The translations under genes and the position numbers were made by a program. From NCBI GenBank assembly GCA_041309225.1, contig JBFYZZ010000152.1:1-64000 (forward strand): a stretch of DNA of 64,000 nt, in the 5' to 3' direction. Below, piece after piece: positions 46,276 through 56,930 of this stretch. The notes under the pieces were generated by a model. That model made no database searches, was not told where the DNA came from, and saw nothing but the letters and a program-made list of their open reading frames with translations. The stretch is from JAFGLY01 sp041309225. GTDB lineage: Bacteria > Myxococcota_A > UBA796 > JAFGLY01. The first letter of the stretch is position 1. Each line of letters starts with the position of its first letter.

Positions 46276-47610
46276 TCAGGCGCCGATGGGGAGCCCGGCG
46301 ATCACGAGCGTGCAGGCGTCCACGGCCCCGTAGCGCCCGTGGTCGGAGGCGATCTCCACCACGCGGCCGAGGAGGTCGCGCAGCGGGACGGAGAGCGACA
46401 CCCCGAGGAGCCCCCCCTCGGCCTGGTGATCCCGGTAGACGAGGACGTCGCAGGCCGTCTCCAGCCGGCCCGTGGCGATGTCCACGGGATCGGGGCGGTG
46501 GAAGTTGTCGAGCACCACGTACTCGCGGAGGTCCATGCCGATGGCGTTCCGCGTGCGGCTGCCCGGTCGGATTACGAGGTTGGAGGGGCGCACCTCGGTG
46601 CCGACGGTGTGCCCGGTGGGCGCGAGGCCCCGTGCCCGGGCCGTCCACGGATCCACGAAGAGGCCCGCGATCAGGCCCTCCCGGAGGACCACGACCGGTG
46701 CGGGGGGGACCCCGCGGTCGTCGAACGAGCGGCTCTCGAGCGCACCGGGCAGGCCCGGATCGTCGATGACGTGCAGGAGGGGGCTCGCGAGTCGCTGGCC
46801 GAGGAGCCCGGCCACGAAGGACCGGCCTCCGAACACCGCCGGCGCGGCGAAGGCGGGTGCCATGGCGTTCACGAGGTGAGCGGTGCACGAGGGGCGCACG
46901 AGGATCGGCACCACGGTGCCGAAGGGCCGCGCCGGCTGGTGGAGGATGGCGAGGCGGCGCCCCAGCTCGAGGCCGAAGGGCACCGCGGCCAGGTTGGCGA
47001 ACTGCCGGGTGGCGATCTCGCGGTGGTGAGCGCGTCCGGACGGCCCCATGCGGGCCGTGACGCGGGCGCGGTACCGGGTGGATCGCTCGTCGGCCGCGGT
47101 ACCGCGCGTGCTGGCGAAGGCACGCAGGAGCCGGGCCTCCTCGTACACCACGGACTCCACCACGAGGCCCGGATCGACCTCCCGGCAGCCGTGCGCGTTG
47201 GCCTCCACGACCTCCAGGCGATCCTCCATGCCGAGGGAGCGGTTGCGGCGGTCCTCCAGGGCCCGGCCCCGCGGATCGAGGTCGACCTTGTCCGCCGGGG
47301 CCGCGTGAGGATCCGGGGGGGCCTCCCTGGCCACAGCCAGGGCGGCATCCAACCGGCCCTCGGCGCGATCGAGCAGGACCGCGGCTTCGAGGGGACCCGG
47401 CATGAAGGCCTCGAACGGTGCACTGCGGCCACCCGCCAGGTAGACGCGGCCCACGATACGGGTCGCGACCTCGTCATCCGGCGGGGACACCCGGCCGTCG
47501 CGCCAGGCGAACGACAGGGAGTCGCCCTCCACGAGAAGGGCCTCGGCCCCCCGGGCTCCCTTCCGGACCGAGGCATCCATGAGGCGGGCGAGGAGGACGG
47601 GCGCGTCCAT
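46276..47610 (-). CDS. TldD/PmbA (TldE)-family metalloprotease-like protein
   Basis: A 444-aa cytoplasmic protein of the TldD/TldE family, whose heterodimers degrade or mature small peptides. LLHVIDDPGLPGALESRSFD then DRGVPPAPVVVLREGLIAGL is the family's C-terminal signature, and VRPSNLVIRPG follows as expected. The HExxxH-type zinc motif of TldD is not visible, so it is closer to the non-catalytic TldE/PmbA subunit. No TldD partner lies in the window. GGAGGTCACGC precedes ATG 47610. Confidence 0.82.
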   Translation of the reverse strand: MDAPVLLARLMDASVRKGARGAEALLVEGDSLSFAWRDGRVSPPDDEVATRIVGRVYLAGGRSAPFEAFMPGPLEAAVLLDRAEGRLDAALAVAREAPPDPHAAPADKVDLDPRGRALEDRRNRSLGMEDRLEVVEANAHGCREVDPGLVVESVVYEEARLLRAFASTRGTAADERSTRYRARVTARMGPSGRAHHREIATRQFANLAAVPFGLELGRRLAILHQPARPFGTVVPILVRPSCTAHLVNAMAPAFAAPAVFGGRSFVAGLLGQRLASPLLHVIDDPGLPGALESRSFDDRGVPPAPVVVLREGLIAGLFVDPWTARARGLAPTGHTVGTEVRPSNLVIRPGSRTRNAIGMDLREYVVLDNFHRPDPVDIATGRLETACDVLVYRDHQAEGGLLGVSLSVPLRDLLGRVVEIASDHGRYGAVDACTLVIAGLPIGA

Positions 47611-47711
47611 GCGTGACCTCCGGGGCGCGCGGGGCGGTGGGCCACCGCGGGGAGGGGAGATAATGCGGGCCGCACCGGCCGTGCACCCCGACGTTCTCCC
47701 CAGGAGTCGCG

Positions 47712-48593
47712 ATGCGGAACCGCGAACGCCGTCCCCGAAGGCTCGGAGCGCTGTTCCTGGTCCTCCTCGGCCCCGCCCTGCTCGCGGCCGCTCCGCCGGT
47801 CCAACCCGAGCGCATCGTGGCGGTGGGCGATCTCCACGGCGACGCCGTCGCCGCCCGCACGGCGCTCGGCCTCGCGGGCCTGGTGGGGCCCGACGACCGC
47901 TGGCGGGGCGGGCAGACGGTCCTCGTCCAGACGGGCGACGTGATGGACCGGGCGGACGACGTCCGCACCCTCATCGACCTCCTCGACCGCCTCGAGGAGG
48001 AGGCCGAGGCGGCGGGCGGCCGCGTCGTCGCGCTCCTGGGCAACCACGAGATCATGAACCTGAAGGGCGACTTCCTGTCGGTGACCGCCGGCGATCGGGC
48101 CGCCTTCGGGGGCGCGGAGGCCCGGCGGCAGGCCCTCTCGGCCGGCGGTGCGTACGGACGCCGACTGAGGAGCCTCGACGCCGTCGTGCAGATCGGCGAC
48201 ACGGTCTTCGTGCACGCCGGCATCGGCCGGGCCTGGGCCTCCCTGGGGGTGGCGGGCATCAACGACGCCGTCCATCGGGCCCTCGCCGCGGGGGGAGGCC
48301 CCGTCCTGGAGCGGGACGGGCCGCTCTGGTACCGGGGCTACTTCCGGAACGACGAGGCCCAGGCCTGTGCCGAGGCTTCGGAGGTGCTCCGGACGCTCGG
48401 CGCTCGGCGCATGGTCATGGGTCATACGGTGCAGGACGGCGGCCGCCCGGTCGCCCGGTGCAAGGGCGCCATCGTGGGCATCGACACGGGGGCCTCCCAG
48501 GCCCTGCGGGGCCGGCCCTCCGCCCTGGAGATCCTCCGGGGCGACGCCCGGGCCCTCGTACCCGAGGGCGTGGTGGACCTGCCGGATCCCTGA
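47712..48593 (+). CDS. Exported calcineurin-like metallophosphatase
   Basis: A 293-aa phosphatase with a signal peptide (RRLGALFLVLLGPALLAAAP). All five metal-binding motifs of the PPP-like fold are present in order: GDLHGD, GDVMDR, GNHE, VHAG and GHTVQ. The insertion with LKGDFLSVTAG after the GNHE motif resembles the bacterial Shewanella-like (Shelphs) phosphatases. AGGAG precedes the ATG. It probably acts in the periplasm on phosphoproteins or phosphate esters; substrate unknown. Its 3' end is 1 nt from the convergent transporter stop. Confidence 0.9.
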   Translation: MRNRERRPRRLGALFLVLLGPALLAAAPPVQPERIVAVGDLHGDAVAARTALGLAGLVGPDDRWRGGQTVLVQTGDVMDRADDVRTLIDLLDRLEEEAEAAGGRVVALLGNHEIMNLKGDFLSVTAGDRAAFGGAEARRQALSAGGAYGRRLRSLDAVVQIGDTVFVHAGIGRAWASLGVAGINDAVHRALAAGGGPVLERDGPLWYRGYFRNDEAQACAEASEVLRTLGARRMVMGHTVQDGGRPVARCKGAIVGIDTGASQALRGRPSALEILRGDARALVPEGVVDLPDP

Positions 48594-48594
48594 A

Positions 48595-49869
48595 TCAGGC
48601 CGCCTTCCGGGCCGGCTTCACCATCGCGATGATGCCCGTGGCCACGAGGCAGAGGATGCCGCAGATCGTGAACGCCAGGGGGAAGTTCTTGAGGTCGCCG
48701 AGCTTGCCGCCCAGGATGGGGCCGAAGATGCCACCGATGCCGTAGGCGAGGAAGACCCAGCCGTAGTTCTGGCCGACGAACCGGTTGCCGAACGTGTCGG
48801 ACGTGATGGCAGGGAAGAGCGCGAAGTTGCCGCCGAAGTTGAAGCCGATGAGGACGGCGAACAGGTAGAGCGTGGCCGGCGTGCCGGCCATCCACTGGAA
48901 CAGGATGACGAACACGCCCTGGGTGGCGTACATGACCACGAGCGCGGTCTTCCGCCCGATACGGTCACTCACCATCCCCCAGAGGATACGGCCCATGCCG
49001 TTCGCCAGGGCGAAGAAGACGCCCATGGCCATGGTCGCGACGGCGCTCGCAGTCGCCGTGTCCATCCCGCGGGCCTGGAGGGCGTCCATCGGGAAGAGCT
49101 TCATCAGGCCGATGCTCATGAGGCCGGCCGAGGCGCCGCAGGCGAAGGTCAGGAGGATCATGTAGTACTGGGGCGTTCGGAGCATCTCGGACGAGGTGAA
49201 GTCCAGGGCGCCCGCGGCAGGCGCGCCGGTGGCCCCGGCCACCGGGGGATTCCAGCCTTCGGGCTTCCATCCATCTGGCGGCCACCGCATCCAGATGGCA
49301 CCGACGAGGCAGACCAGGGCGTAGGTGACGCCGTAGACCATCCAGGTCCGGTCGAGGCCGAGGGTGGCGAGGAAGTGGCCGCCCCCGAGCTTGCCCAGCG
49401 AGTCGGCGAGGGTCATCCACAGGGTGGACCCGAACCCGAACCCCGCCACGGCAAGGCCCGACACGAGGCCCTTCTTGTCCGGGAACCAGCGCATGCCGAC
49501 CGCGATCGGGACGACGTACCCGAGCCCGATCCCGCTGCCGCCCACCACGCCCACCAGGAGGAGGGTGGACCAGAAGTGGGTGCCGCCCAGGAGGCCCGCC
49601 AGGAAGTAGCCGCCGCCGAGGACCAGGCCGCCGGCGATGGCCAGTCTCCGTGGACCGACCTTGGGCATCATGCGACCCGCGATCACCATCACGATGGCGA
49701 AGAAGGCCAGCCCGGCCGAGAACACCCACTGGGTCTCGGTCTTGGACCACCCGGCCTCGGTCAGGACCTTCGTGTACACCGACCAGGCGTAGATGGCTCC
49801 CAGGCAGAACTGGATCAGGATGGCGCCGACCACGACCAGCCAGCGGTTCTGGACCTTCTGTACCGACAC
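48595..49869 (-). CDS. OFA-family major facilitator (oxalate/formate antiporter-like)
   Basis: A 424-aa inner-membrane carrier with 12 predicted helices. The start NRWLVVVGAILIQFCLGAIY then AWSVYTKVLTEAGWSKTETQ is the signature of the OFA family, which moves formate, oxalate or other small carboxylates. The GMVSDRIGRKTALVVMYATQ segment is the loop 8-9 MFS motif. GTG 49869 has GGAGGT 5 nt upstream. It follows acs (186 nt, with a stem-loop between) on the same strand, so acetate or a related monocarboxylate is a reasonable substrate guess. Confidence 0.92.
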   Translation of the reverse strand: MSVQKVQNRWLVVVGAILIQFCLGAIYAWSVYTKVLTEAGWSKTETQWVFSAGLAFFAIVMVIAGRMMPKVGPRRLAIAGGLVLGGGYFLAGLLGGTHFWSTLLLVGVVGGSGIGLGYVVPIAVGMRWFPDKKGLVSGLAVAGFGFGSTLWMTLADSLGKLGGGHFLATLGLDRTWMVYGVTYALVCLVGAIWMRWPPDGWKPEGWNPPVAGATGAPAAGALDFTSSEMLRTPQYYMILLTFACGASAGLMSIGLMKLFPMDALQARGMDTATASAVATMAMGVFFALANGMGRILWGMVSDRIGRKTALVVMYATQGVFVILFQWMAGTPATLYLFAVLIGFNFGGNFALFPAITSDTFGNRFVGQNYGWVFLAYGIGGIFGPILGGKLGDLKNFPLAFTICGILCLVATGIIAMVKPARKAA

Positions 49870-50007
49870 GGTGACCTCCGGAGGAACGGGATGCAGCTCG
49901 AGCGTGGAGAAGGGGCTCAGCTACCCCGATCCGCTCGCCGATTCAAAGCGATCGTGGCGGGTTGCCCGCGGGATTCGAGCCCTTGCACACCCCGCTCCCG
50001 AACGCAC

Positions 50008-50041
50008 GGAGGCTGCGGCCCCTCGCGGGACCGCAGCCTCC
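50008..50041 (-). terminator. Stem-loop between acs and the transporter gene
   Basis: GGAGGCTGCGG (50008-50018) pairs perfectly with CCGCAGCCTCC (50031-50041) around a 12-nt loop, 15 nt after the acs stop. There is no T tract. An 11-bp perfect stem at this place supports a terminator or attenuator that lowers transporter expression relative to acs. Confidence 0.6.
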
Positions 50042-50055
50042 AGGAGATCCATGGG

Positions 50056-52047
<1,992 letters not shown>

Positions 52048-52442
52048 GCCGCTTCCTCTTGGTGGGGGTTTTTTCGGAAAGTCATCTTTGAAGCCCAGAA
52101 ATACGCCTTCTAGTCCATCCGGGCCTGGGGACGGGTAAAAGGCTCGTCCGTTATCTCCCGCTCCCCGTGCCGTCAAGGATCGAGCGGCCCGTAGAATGCC
52201 CGTCGGCATCGGATGCGGCGCAGGTTCGGTTCGGATCGTCGGAGGGGACGGCCCGGGGGGGCGTTCGGGGAGTGGCCGGGTGCCGGGCGTGGAGCGGAAG
52301 GCGAGCCCCGTTCCACCCACCCGCTGCGGCCCCCCCCCCGGAGAGTGCGTGGCTGACGGCACGGCACGGGAATCGGGCGGTCGCCCTGCCCGCTTGCCTG
52401 GGCCGTCCCGTGGGGTATGGGACACGGGACCCGGCGTCCTCC
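52048..52442. other. Divergent intergenic region between acs and the PBP gene
   Basis: This 395-bp gap holds an unusually AT-rich patch (about 52066-52145, with a T6 run at 52069-52074) next to acs that should carry its promoter, but no clear -35/-10 pair. The part next to the PBP gene is GC-rich with a C9 run near 52330. Reading frames through it have no family resemblance. Confidence 0.5.
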
Positions 52443-55400
52443 ATGGCCCTGAAGATCACCTGCCCCGCGTGCGGGATCGCCTACACGCTCCGGGACCCGC
52501 TCCCGGCGCCCGGGACCGTGCTCCACTGCCGGTGCGGGCAGGCCATGGCGGTGCGGTACCCGCCGGGGGTTCTCCGCCCGCCGGTGCAGGACGAGGAGCC
52601 CACGCGCCCCACCGAGCCCGCCACGGCGCCCACGAGTGCCCGGGAGAGGCCGGTGGTGGCCCCGCCACCCCGTCCCTCCCCTCCACCCCCTCCTCCGCCC
52701 CGATCGGCGGCGCGTCCCCCGCCATCGCCCATGCCGCCGCGGCCGGCGGCGCGTCCCCCCCCAACCCCCGTGCCGGAGCGCCGCCGATCCGGGCGTCGGG
52801 CCCTCCGGGCGCTCCTGGCGATCCCCGTGCTCGTCGCCCTCGGGATCCTGGCGATCGTCACGGTCTTCTGGTGGCTCGGACGGGACCTCCCCACGCTCGG
52901 GACCCTCGCCACGTACCGGCCGCCCACGGTCACGGTGGTCTACGACGTCGAGGGGCGCCTGTTGGGCGAGATCTACGAAAAGCGGCGCTATGTCGTCCCG
53001 CTCGAGCAGATCCCCGGGCACGTCCAGGACGCCTTCGTGGCGTCGGAGGACGCCTCCTTCTGGACGCACGGCGGGGTCGACCCGATGGGCATCGTGCGGG
53101 CCGTGGGCCGCAACGCCTTGCGGTTCAAGAAGGCGCAGGGCGCCTCCACCATCACGCAGCAGGTGGCGCGCAACTTCCTCCTGTCCAGCGAAAAGCGCTA
53201 CTCCAGGAAGATCAGGGAGATCATCCTCGCCCGGCGCATCGAGCAGGCCTTTTCCAAGGAACGGATCCTCTACCTGTACCTCAACCAGATCTACCTGGGA
53301 TCCGGGGCCTACGGCGTGGAGGCGGCGGCCCGCACCTACTTCGACAAGCACGTCCAGGACCTCACGCTCGCCGAGGCCGCCATCCTGGCCGGCCTGCCCC
53401 AGCGCCCCAGCGACTACTCCCCCATGCGGGACTGGCAGGCCGCACGCACGCGGCAGGAGTACGTCCTCGACCAGATGCTGGACAAGGGCTTCATCGACCG
53501 GGCCACCCGACAGGCGGCCCTCGACGCGGTGGTCCCGATCTCCCGGCGCCGCAACGAGTTCCTCGTCCAGGCCCCCTGGTTCACGGAGCACGTCCGGCGG
53601 TACCTGGTGGAGACCTACGGCTTCGACAAGGTCTACAACGACGGCCTCGAGGTCCGCAGCACCTGCGACCTCGACCTCCAGAAGGTCGCCCAGGAATCCG
53701 TCGTCCGGCGGGTCCTGGAGGCGGACAACCTCGTCGGCTGGCGCGGGCCGCTCGAGCACCTCGAGTCCGAGGAGGCCATCCGGGCCCGCCTCGACGCCGA
53801 GGAGCGGGCCCTGTGCGAGGCCTGGTCCGAGCGGAACCTGCGCGTGGCCGCCAGGGACGGTGGTCTGGGGGGCCACGATCCCGTGCCGGAGCGCTCGGTC
53901 CTGGAGGTCGGCGAGCGGTACACCGCGGTCGTCCTCGAGGCCCGCCAGAAGCACCTGGTGGTGGGCATCGGCGCCCACCGGGGCCTGGTCCCCCGCTCGT
54001 GGACGGCCTGGTCCTACAAGCCCGACGCATCTCGCATCGCCAAGTACCGCGAGCAGGACGACCTCACCCGGGCGTTCTCCCGGGGCGACGTCGTGGAGGT
54101 CACGGTGGAGGCGCTCTCCTCCGGGAGCGTGAAGGAGTTGGCCGGCTACGGAGAGGCGGGCCCGGGCCCCTTCGTGGCCGCCCGCATCTACCAGGCCCCG
54201 GCGCTCGAAGGCGCCTTCCTCCTGTGGCGCCTCTCGGACGGCGGCGTGCTGTCCATGGTAGGCGGGTACGACTTCGAGAAGACCGAGTTCAACCGGGCGG
54301 TCCAGGCCCGACGGCAGGTGGGGTCCACCTTCAAGCCCATCGTGTACGCGGCCGCCATCGGCACCCGCGAGGTGAGCTCGGCCACCGTGATCCAGGACGC
54401 TCCGCTCGTCTTCAACACCCTCAACGACAAGCTCTGGAAGCCTTCCAACTACGGCGAGGAGTACCTGGGCAACATCACACTGCGCCGGGCGCTCCAGCTC
54501 TCGCGCAACGTCTGCACCGTGCGGGTGCTCGACCGGACCGGCCTGGAGCCGGTGTTCCAGCTGGCAGGTCCCAGGCTGCGGATCGGGTACGACCGCCCCA
54601 CCTGCAGCCGCACCCACATCCGCGAGGACGCCGAGTGCGGGGGCACCCGCACCCCGTCCCCGGTCAAGGGCATGTCCTGGTGTGAGGCGTGCGATCCCAC
54701 GTCGTGCCCGCGCGTGGAACGGACCGACCGGATCACCTGCCTCGACGAGCCGGCAGTGGAGGGCGGTCGGACCTGGTGCCGGTCCTGCGACGTGAACCTG
54801 CGGGTCTGCCCCTGGATCCGGCTGGAGGAGATGCCCGCCGGCGATCCCTGCACCGACGCCCGCCAGGACGCCGAGGGCCGCACGGTGTGCCGCGTCTGCG
54901 ACCTCTCGGTGGGCCTCGGATCCTCGTCGCTCACCATGGTCGAGCTGACCCGGGCCTACACCGCCTTCGCCACCGGCGGACAACTCGTGGAGCCGCACTG
55001 GATCGACCAGGTGGTGGACCGGGACGGCACCGTCATCGAGGCCTGGACGGCCCCCACGGCGTGGCCGGAGGCGCTGGAGCCCGGGGTGGCCAGCGTGGTG
55101 CACTGGATGCTGCGGGAGGTGGCCACCGGAGGCACCGCCGCGGCCACCAACCGCCTCGGGTTCGAGGTGGCGGGCAAGACCGGGACCACCAACGACTTCT
55201 TCGACGCCTGGTTCGTGGGCTACAACCCCGAGATCATCGGGTGTTCCTGGGTTGGTTTCGACCAGCCGAAGTCCATGGGCCTCTCCTTCACGGGGGGCCA
55301 CACCGCGCTGCCCATCTGGATGGACGTCCTGAAGGCGGCCGTCCCGAAAGCCGGGGCGCCGCGCTTCGGCCCCCTCACCGGCGTGGTCACCGTCCCCATC

Positions 55401-55529
55401 GACGAGGCCACCGGCCGCGTGGCCACGGGCGGGCGTCCCTACCCCATGCTGCCCGGCACGGCACCCTCGGAGCTGGGCGGGGAGGTGGGGCAGAAGACCG
55501 CCGAGGACCTCCTCAACACCGACTTCTGA
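52443..55529 (+). CDS. Class A penicillin-binding protein with N-terminal zinc ribbon and 12-Cys insertion
   Basis: A bifunctional peptidoglycan polymerase/cross-linker of 1028 aa, longer than typical PBP1A (~800). Residues 1-35 are a cytoplasmic MJ0042-like zinc ribbon (CPACG...CRCG), followed by a Pro-rich linker and one transmembrane helix (~125-145). The glycosyltransferase domain has ASEDASFWTHGGVDP, GASTITQQVARN and YLNQIYLGSGAYGVE. The transpeptidase has STFK (SxxK), SRN (SxN) and KTGTTNDFFDAW (KTG). Between SxN and KTG lies a 99-residue insertion (721-819) with 12 Cys in three repeats of C-x10-13-C-x12-14-C-x2-C. ATG 52443 begins the ribbon; no ribosome binding site is evident. Confidence 0.93.
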   Translation: MALKITCPACGIAYTLRDPLPAPGTVLHCRCGQAMAVRYPPGVLRPPVQDEEPTRPTEPATAPTSARERPVVAPPPRPSPPPPPPPRSAARPPPSPMPPRPAARPPPTPVPERRRSGRRALRALLAIPVLVALGILAIVTVFWWLGRDLPTLGTLATYRPPTVTVVYDVEGRLLGEIYEKRRYVVPLEQIPGHVQDAFVASEDASFWTHGGVDPMGIVRAVGRNALRFKKAQGASTITQQVARNFLLSSEKRYSRKIREIILARRIEQAFSKERILYLYLNQIYLGSGAYGVEAAARTYFDKHVQDLTLAEAAILAGLPQRPSDYSPMRDWQAARTRQEYVLDQMLDKGFIDRATRQAALDAVVPISRRRNEFLVQAPWFTEHVRRYLVETYGFDKVYNDGLEVRSTCDLDLQKVAQESVVRRVLEADNLVGWRGPLEHLESEEAIRARLDAEERALCEAWSERNLRVAARDGGLGGHDPVPERSVLEVGERYTAVVLEARQKHLVVGIGAHRGLVPRSWTAWSYKPDASRIAKYREQDDLTRAFSRGDVVEVTVEALSSGSVKELAGYGEAGPGPFVAARIYQAPALEGAFLLWRLSDGGVLSMVGGYDFEKTEFNRAVQARRQVGSTFKPIVYAAAIGTREVSSATVIQDAPLVFNTLNDKLWKPSNYGEEYLGNITLRRALQLSRNVCTVRVLDRTGLEPVFQLAGPRLRIGYDRPTCSRTHIREDAECGGTRTPSPVKGMSWCEACDPTSCPRVERTDRITCLDEPAVEGGRTWCRSCDVNLRVCPWIRLEEMPAGDPCTDARQDAEGRTVCRVCDLSVGLGSSSLTMVELTRAYTAFATGGQLVEPHWIDQVVDRDGTVIEAWTAPTAWPEALEPGVASVVHWMLREVATGGTAAATNRLGFEVAGKTGTTNDFFDAWFVGYNPEIIGCSWVGFDQPKSMGLSFTGGHTALPIWMDVLKAAVPKAGAPRFGPLTGVVTVPIDEATGRVATGGRPYPMLPGTAPSELGGEVGQKTAEDLLNTDF

Positions 55530-55540
55530 AAGGATCGCCC

Positions 55541-56443
55541 ATGTCCCTCGCCCCGCTCGCCCTCGCCCTCGCGCTCGGAGCCTGCTCCCAGGAAGCGCCT
55601 CCACCCGCGCCCCCGCCCGAAGCCCCCGCGATCGCAGAGCCCGTGTGGAAGGCCGTAGTGGTCTTCGACCCGGATGGAGATCCCACCTTCCGCGCCCACA
55701 CCCAGGACATCGTGCGCGCCGGCACCAGGCTCGGGGTGTACGTCACCCTCTTCGCCGGGCCCGACGGCGCTCGGGTGCCGATCCTCGGGGATCCGCAGGC
55801 GGACGGTACGCTCGAGGTCATCCACATGCTCGACCTGTCCACCATCACCACCGCACGGGCCGGCTGGCTCCTGGCCGAGAACGGGAAGACGCCGCTCTTC
55901 CAGGATCCCGGCACCCGCTCCGAGTTCGCGGCGGCGGCCAGCCGCTACTTCGGCCAGGACTTCGTCCGGGCCATGCCCTGGCGTGTGGTCATCGGCATCG
56001 ATCGCACCCCGGAGGCGGACTTCGAGCTCCACCTGGACAAGATCGGCAAGGTCGTGGAGGACGCCGAGGTCCACGTCGTCCCGTGGCGCAAGAACGATCC
56101 CACGCCCGTGCGGTTCCCGGCGGAGGCCGAGGACGCCCACACCCTCGACCCCACCACCATGACCCAGGCCCAGACCGGCTGGATCTTCGCCGAGGAAGGG
56201 CGGACCCCCCTGTACCAGCCCCCCGCCAGGATCGACGAGGTGCTCAAGGCCGCCGTCCGGTACTTCCGGCTCGGCAAGGGGGCCGGGCTCGGGCTCGCGC
56301 TGCGCCCGGAGGGCCTGGGCGGTACACCCCGGCTGGTCCGGGGCGCTCGGGGCGGTCGCGCCGGCATCCGGGGCCTTCGACAGGGGGGGGCTGGGCGCCG
56401 GGAAGCCGCGCCGCCCGCGGGCGGCGAGGAGGCGGAGCCCTGA
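55541..56443 (+). CDS. Lipoprotein of unknown function with duplicated domain
   Basis: A 300-aa protein with a lipoprotein signal peptide (MSLAPLALALALGACSQEAP; lipobox LGAC, Cys15) and a Pro/Ala linker. The mature part appears duplicated: DLSTITTARAGWLLAENGKT-PLFQDP near residue 90 and TMTQAQTGWIFAEEGRT-PLYQPP near 205, each followed by a helix ending in RYF. The last ~50 residues are Gly/Arg-rich and irregular. It starts 11 nt after the PBP stop, so it is probably co-transcribed. That suggests a link to cell-wall synthesis, perhaps as a PBP activator like LpoA; this is inference only. Confidence 0.72.
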   Translation: MSLAPLALALALGACSQEAPPPAPPPEAPAIAEPVWKAVVVFDPDGDPTFRAHTQDIVRAGTRLGVYVTLFAGPDGARVPILGDPQADGTLEVIHMLDLSTITTARAGWLLAENGKTPLFQDPGTRSEFAAAASRYFGQDFVRAMPWRVVIGIDRTPEADFELHLDKIGKVVEDAEVHVVPWRKNDPTPVRFPAEAEDAHTLDPTTMTQAQTGWIFAEEGRTPLYQPPARIDEVLKAAVRYFRLGKGAGLGLALRPEGLGGTPRLVRGARGGRAGIRGLRQGGAGRREAAPPAGGEEAEP

Positions 56444-56454
56444 CACGACCGGTT

Positions 56455-56470
56455 CCGCCGCTCGCGGCGG
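56455..56470. terminator. Stem-loop between convergent genes
   Basis: CCGCCG-CTCG-CGGCGG forms a 6-bp stem between the lipoprotein stop (56443) and the leftward membrane-protein stop (56489). A second possible stem, CTCGGGT (56476-56482) with ACCCGAG (56494-56500), overlaps that stop. Modest support. Confidence 0.4.
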
Positions 56471-56488
56471 GCCCGCTCGGGTGCCGGC

Positions 56489-56815
56489 TTAAAACCCGAG
56501 GAACCAGGCGGCGGCGAACCCTGCGAGGACGCCCGCCAGCGCCACCGCCGTACGGGCGGGGGGCGGCAGCACCTGGGGGTCCCCCCGCTCCCGGCGCAGG
56601 CGGCGGCCCAGGGTCCAGGCCGCGAAGCCGGGGAGGCAGAGGACCAGCAGGAGCGTGCCCGCCACGACGAGCCCCGGACCCACGGGCCCGCCCCGGAGCG
56701 CGGAGGCGGCGTCCAGCGCGAGGAAGCCCGTCACGAGGCCGATCCCCGCGCCGAGGCCGCCAAGGGCCAGGATCTCCAGCAGCGAGGCGGTGTGGGAGAG
56801 GCCGGGTGGGAGCAC
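56489..56815 (-). CDS. Small integral membrane protein
   Basis: A 108-aa inner-membrane protein with three likely helices (LLEILALGGLGAGIGLVTGF; GLVVAGTLLLVLCLPGFAAW; AVALAGVLAGFAAAWFLGF) and a short Arg-rich loop between the last two (LGRRLRRERGDP). GTG 56815 has GGAGG 8 nt upstream; a longer start would lose this. No family is recognised. It ends at the membrane face with FLGF. Confidence 0.6.
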   Translation of the reverse strand: MLPPGLSHTASLLEILALGGLGAGIGLVTGFLALDAASALRGGPVGPGLVVAGTLLLVLCLPGFAAWTLGRRLRRERGDPQVLPPPARTAVALAGVLAGFAAAWFLGF

Positions 56816-56881
56816 GAATCGGGACCTCCACGGGCCAGGGTAGCACGGAGGGTGGGTCTGGCGGCGAGCGGGCCGGAGCCG

Positions 56882-56887
56882 TATACT
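56882..56887 (+). promoter_or_regulatory. -10-like TATACT before the 56931 gene
   Basis: TATACT matches the -10 consensus at 5 of 6 bases and lies 43 nt before the ATG, but no -35 box is visible at the right distance. The same hexamer is used at 43159. Confidence 0.3.
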
Positions 56888-56930
56888 CGCCGGGTATCCG
56901 GCACAGTTCGCCCCGAGGAAAGGAGACCGC

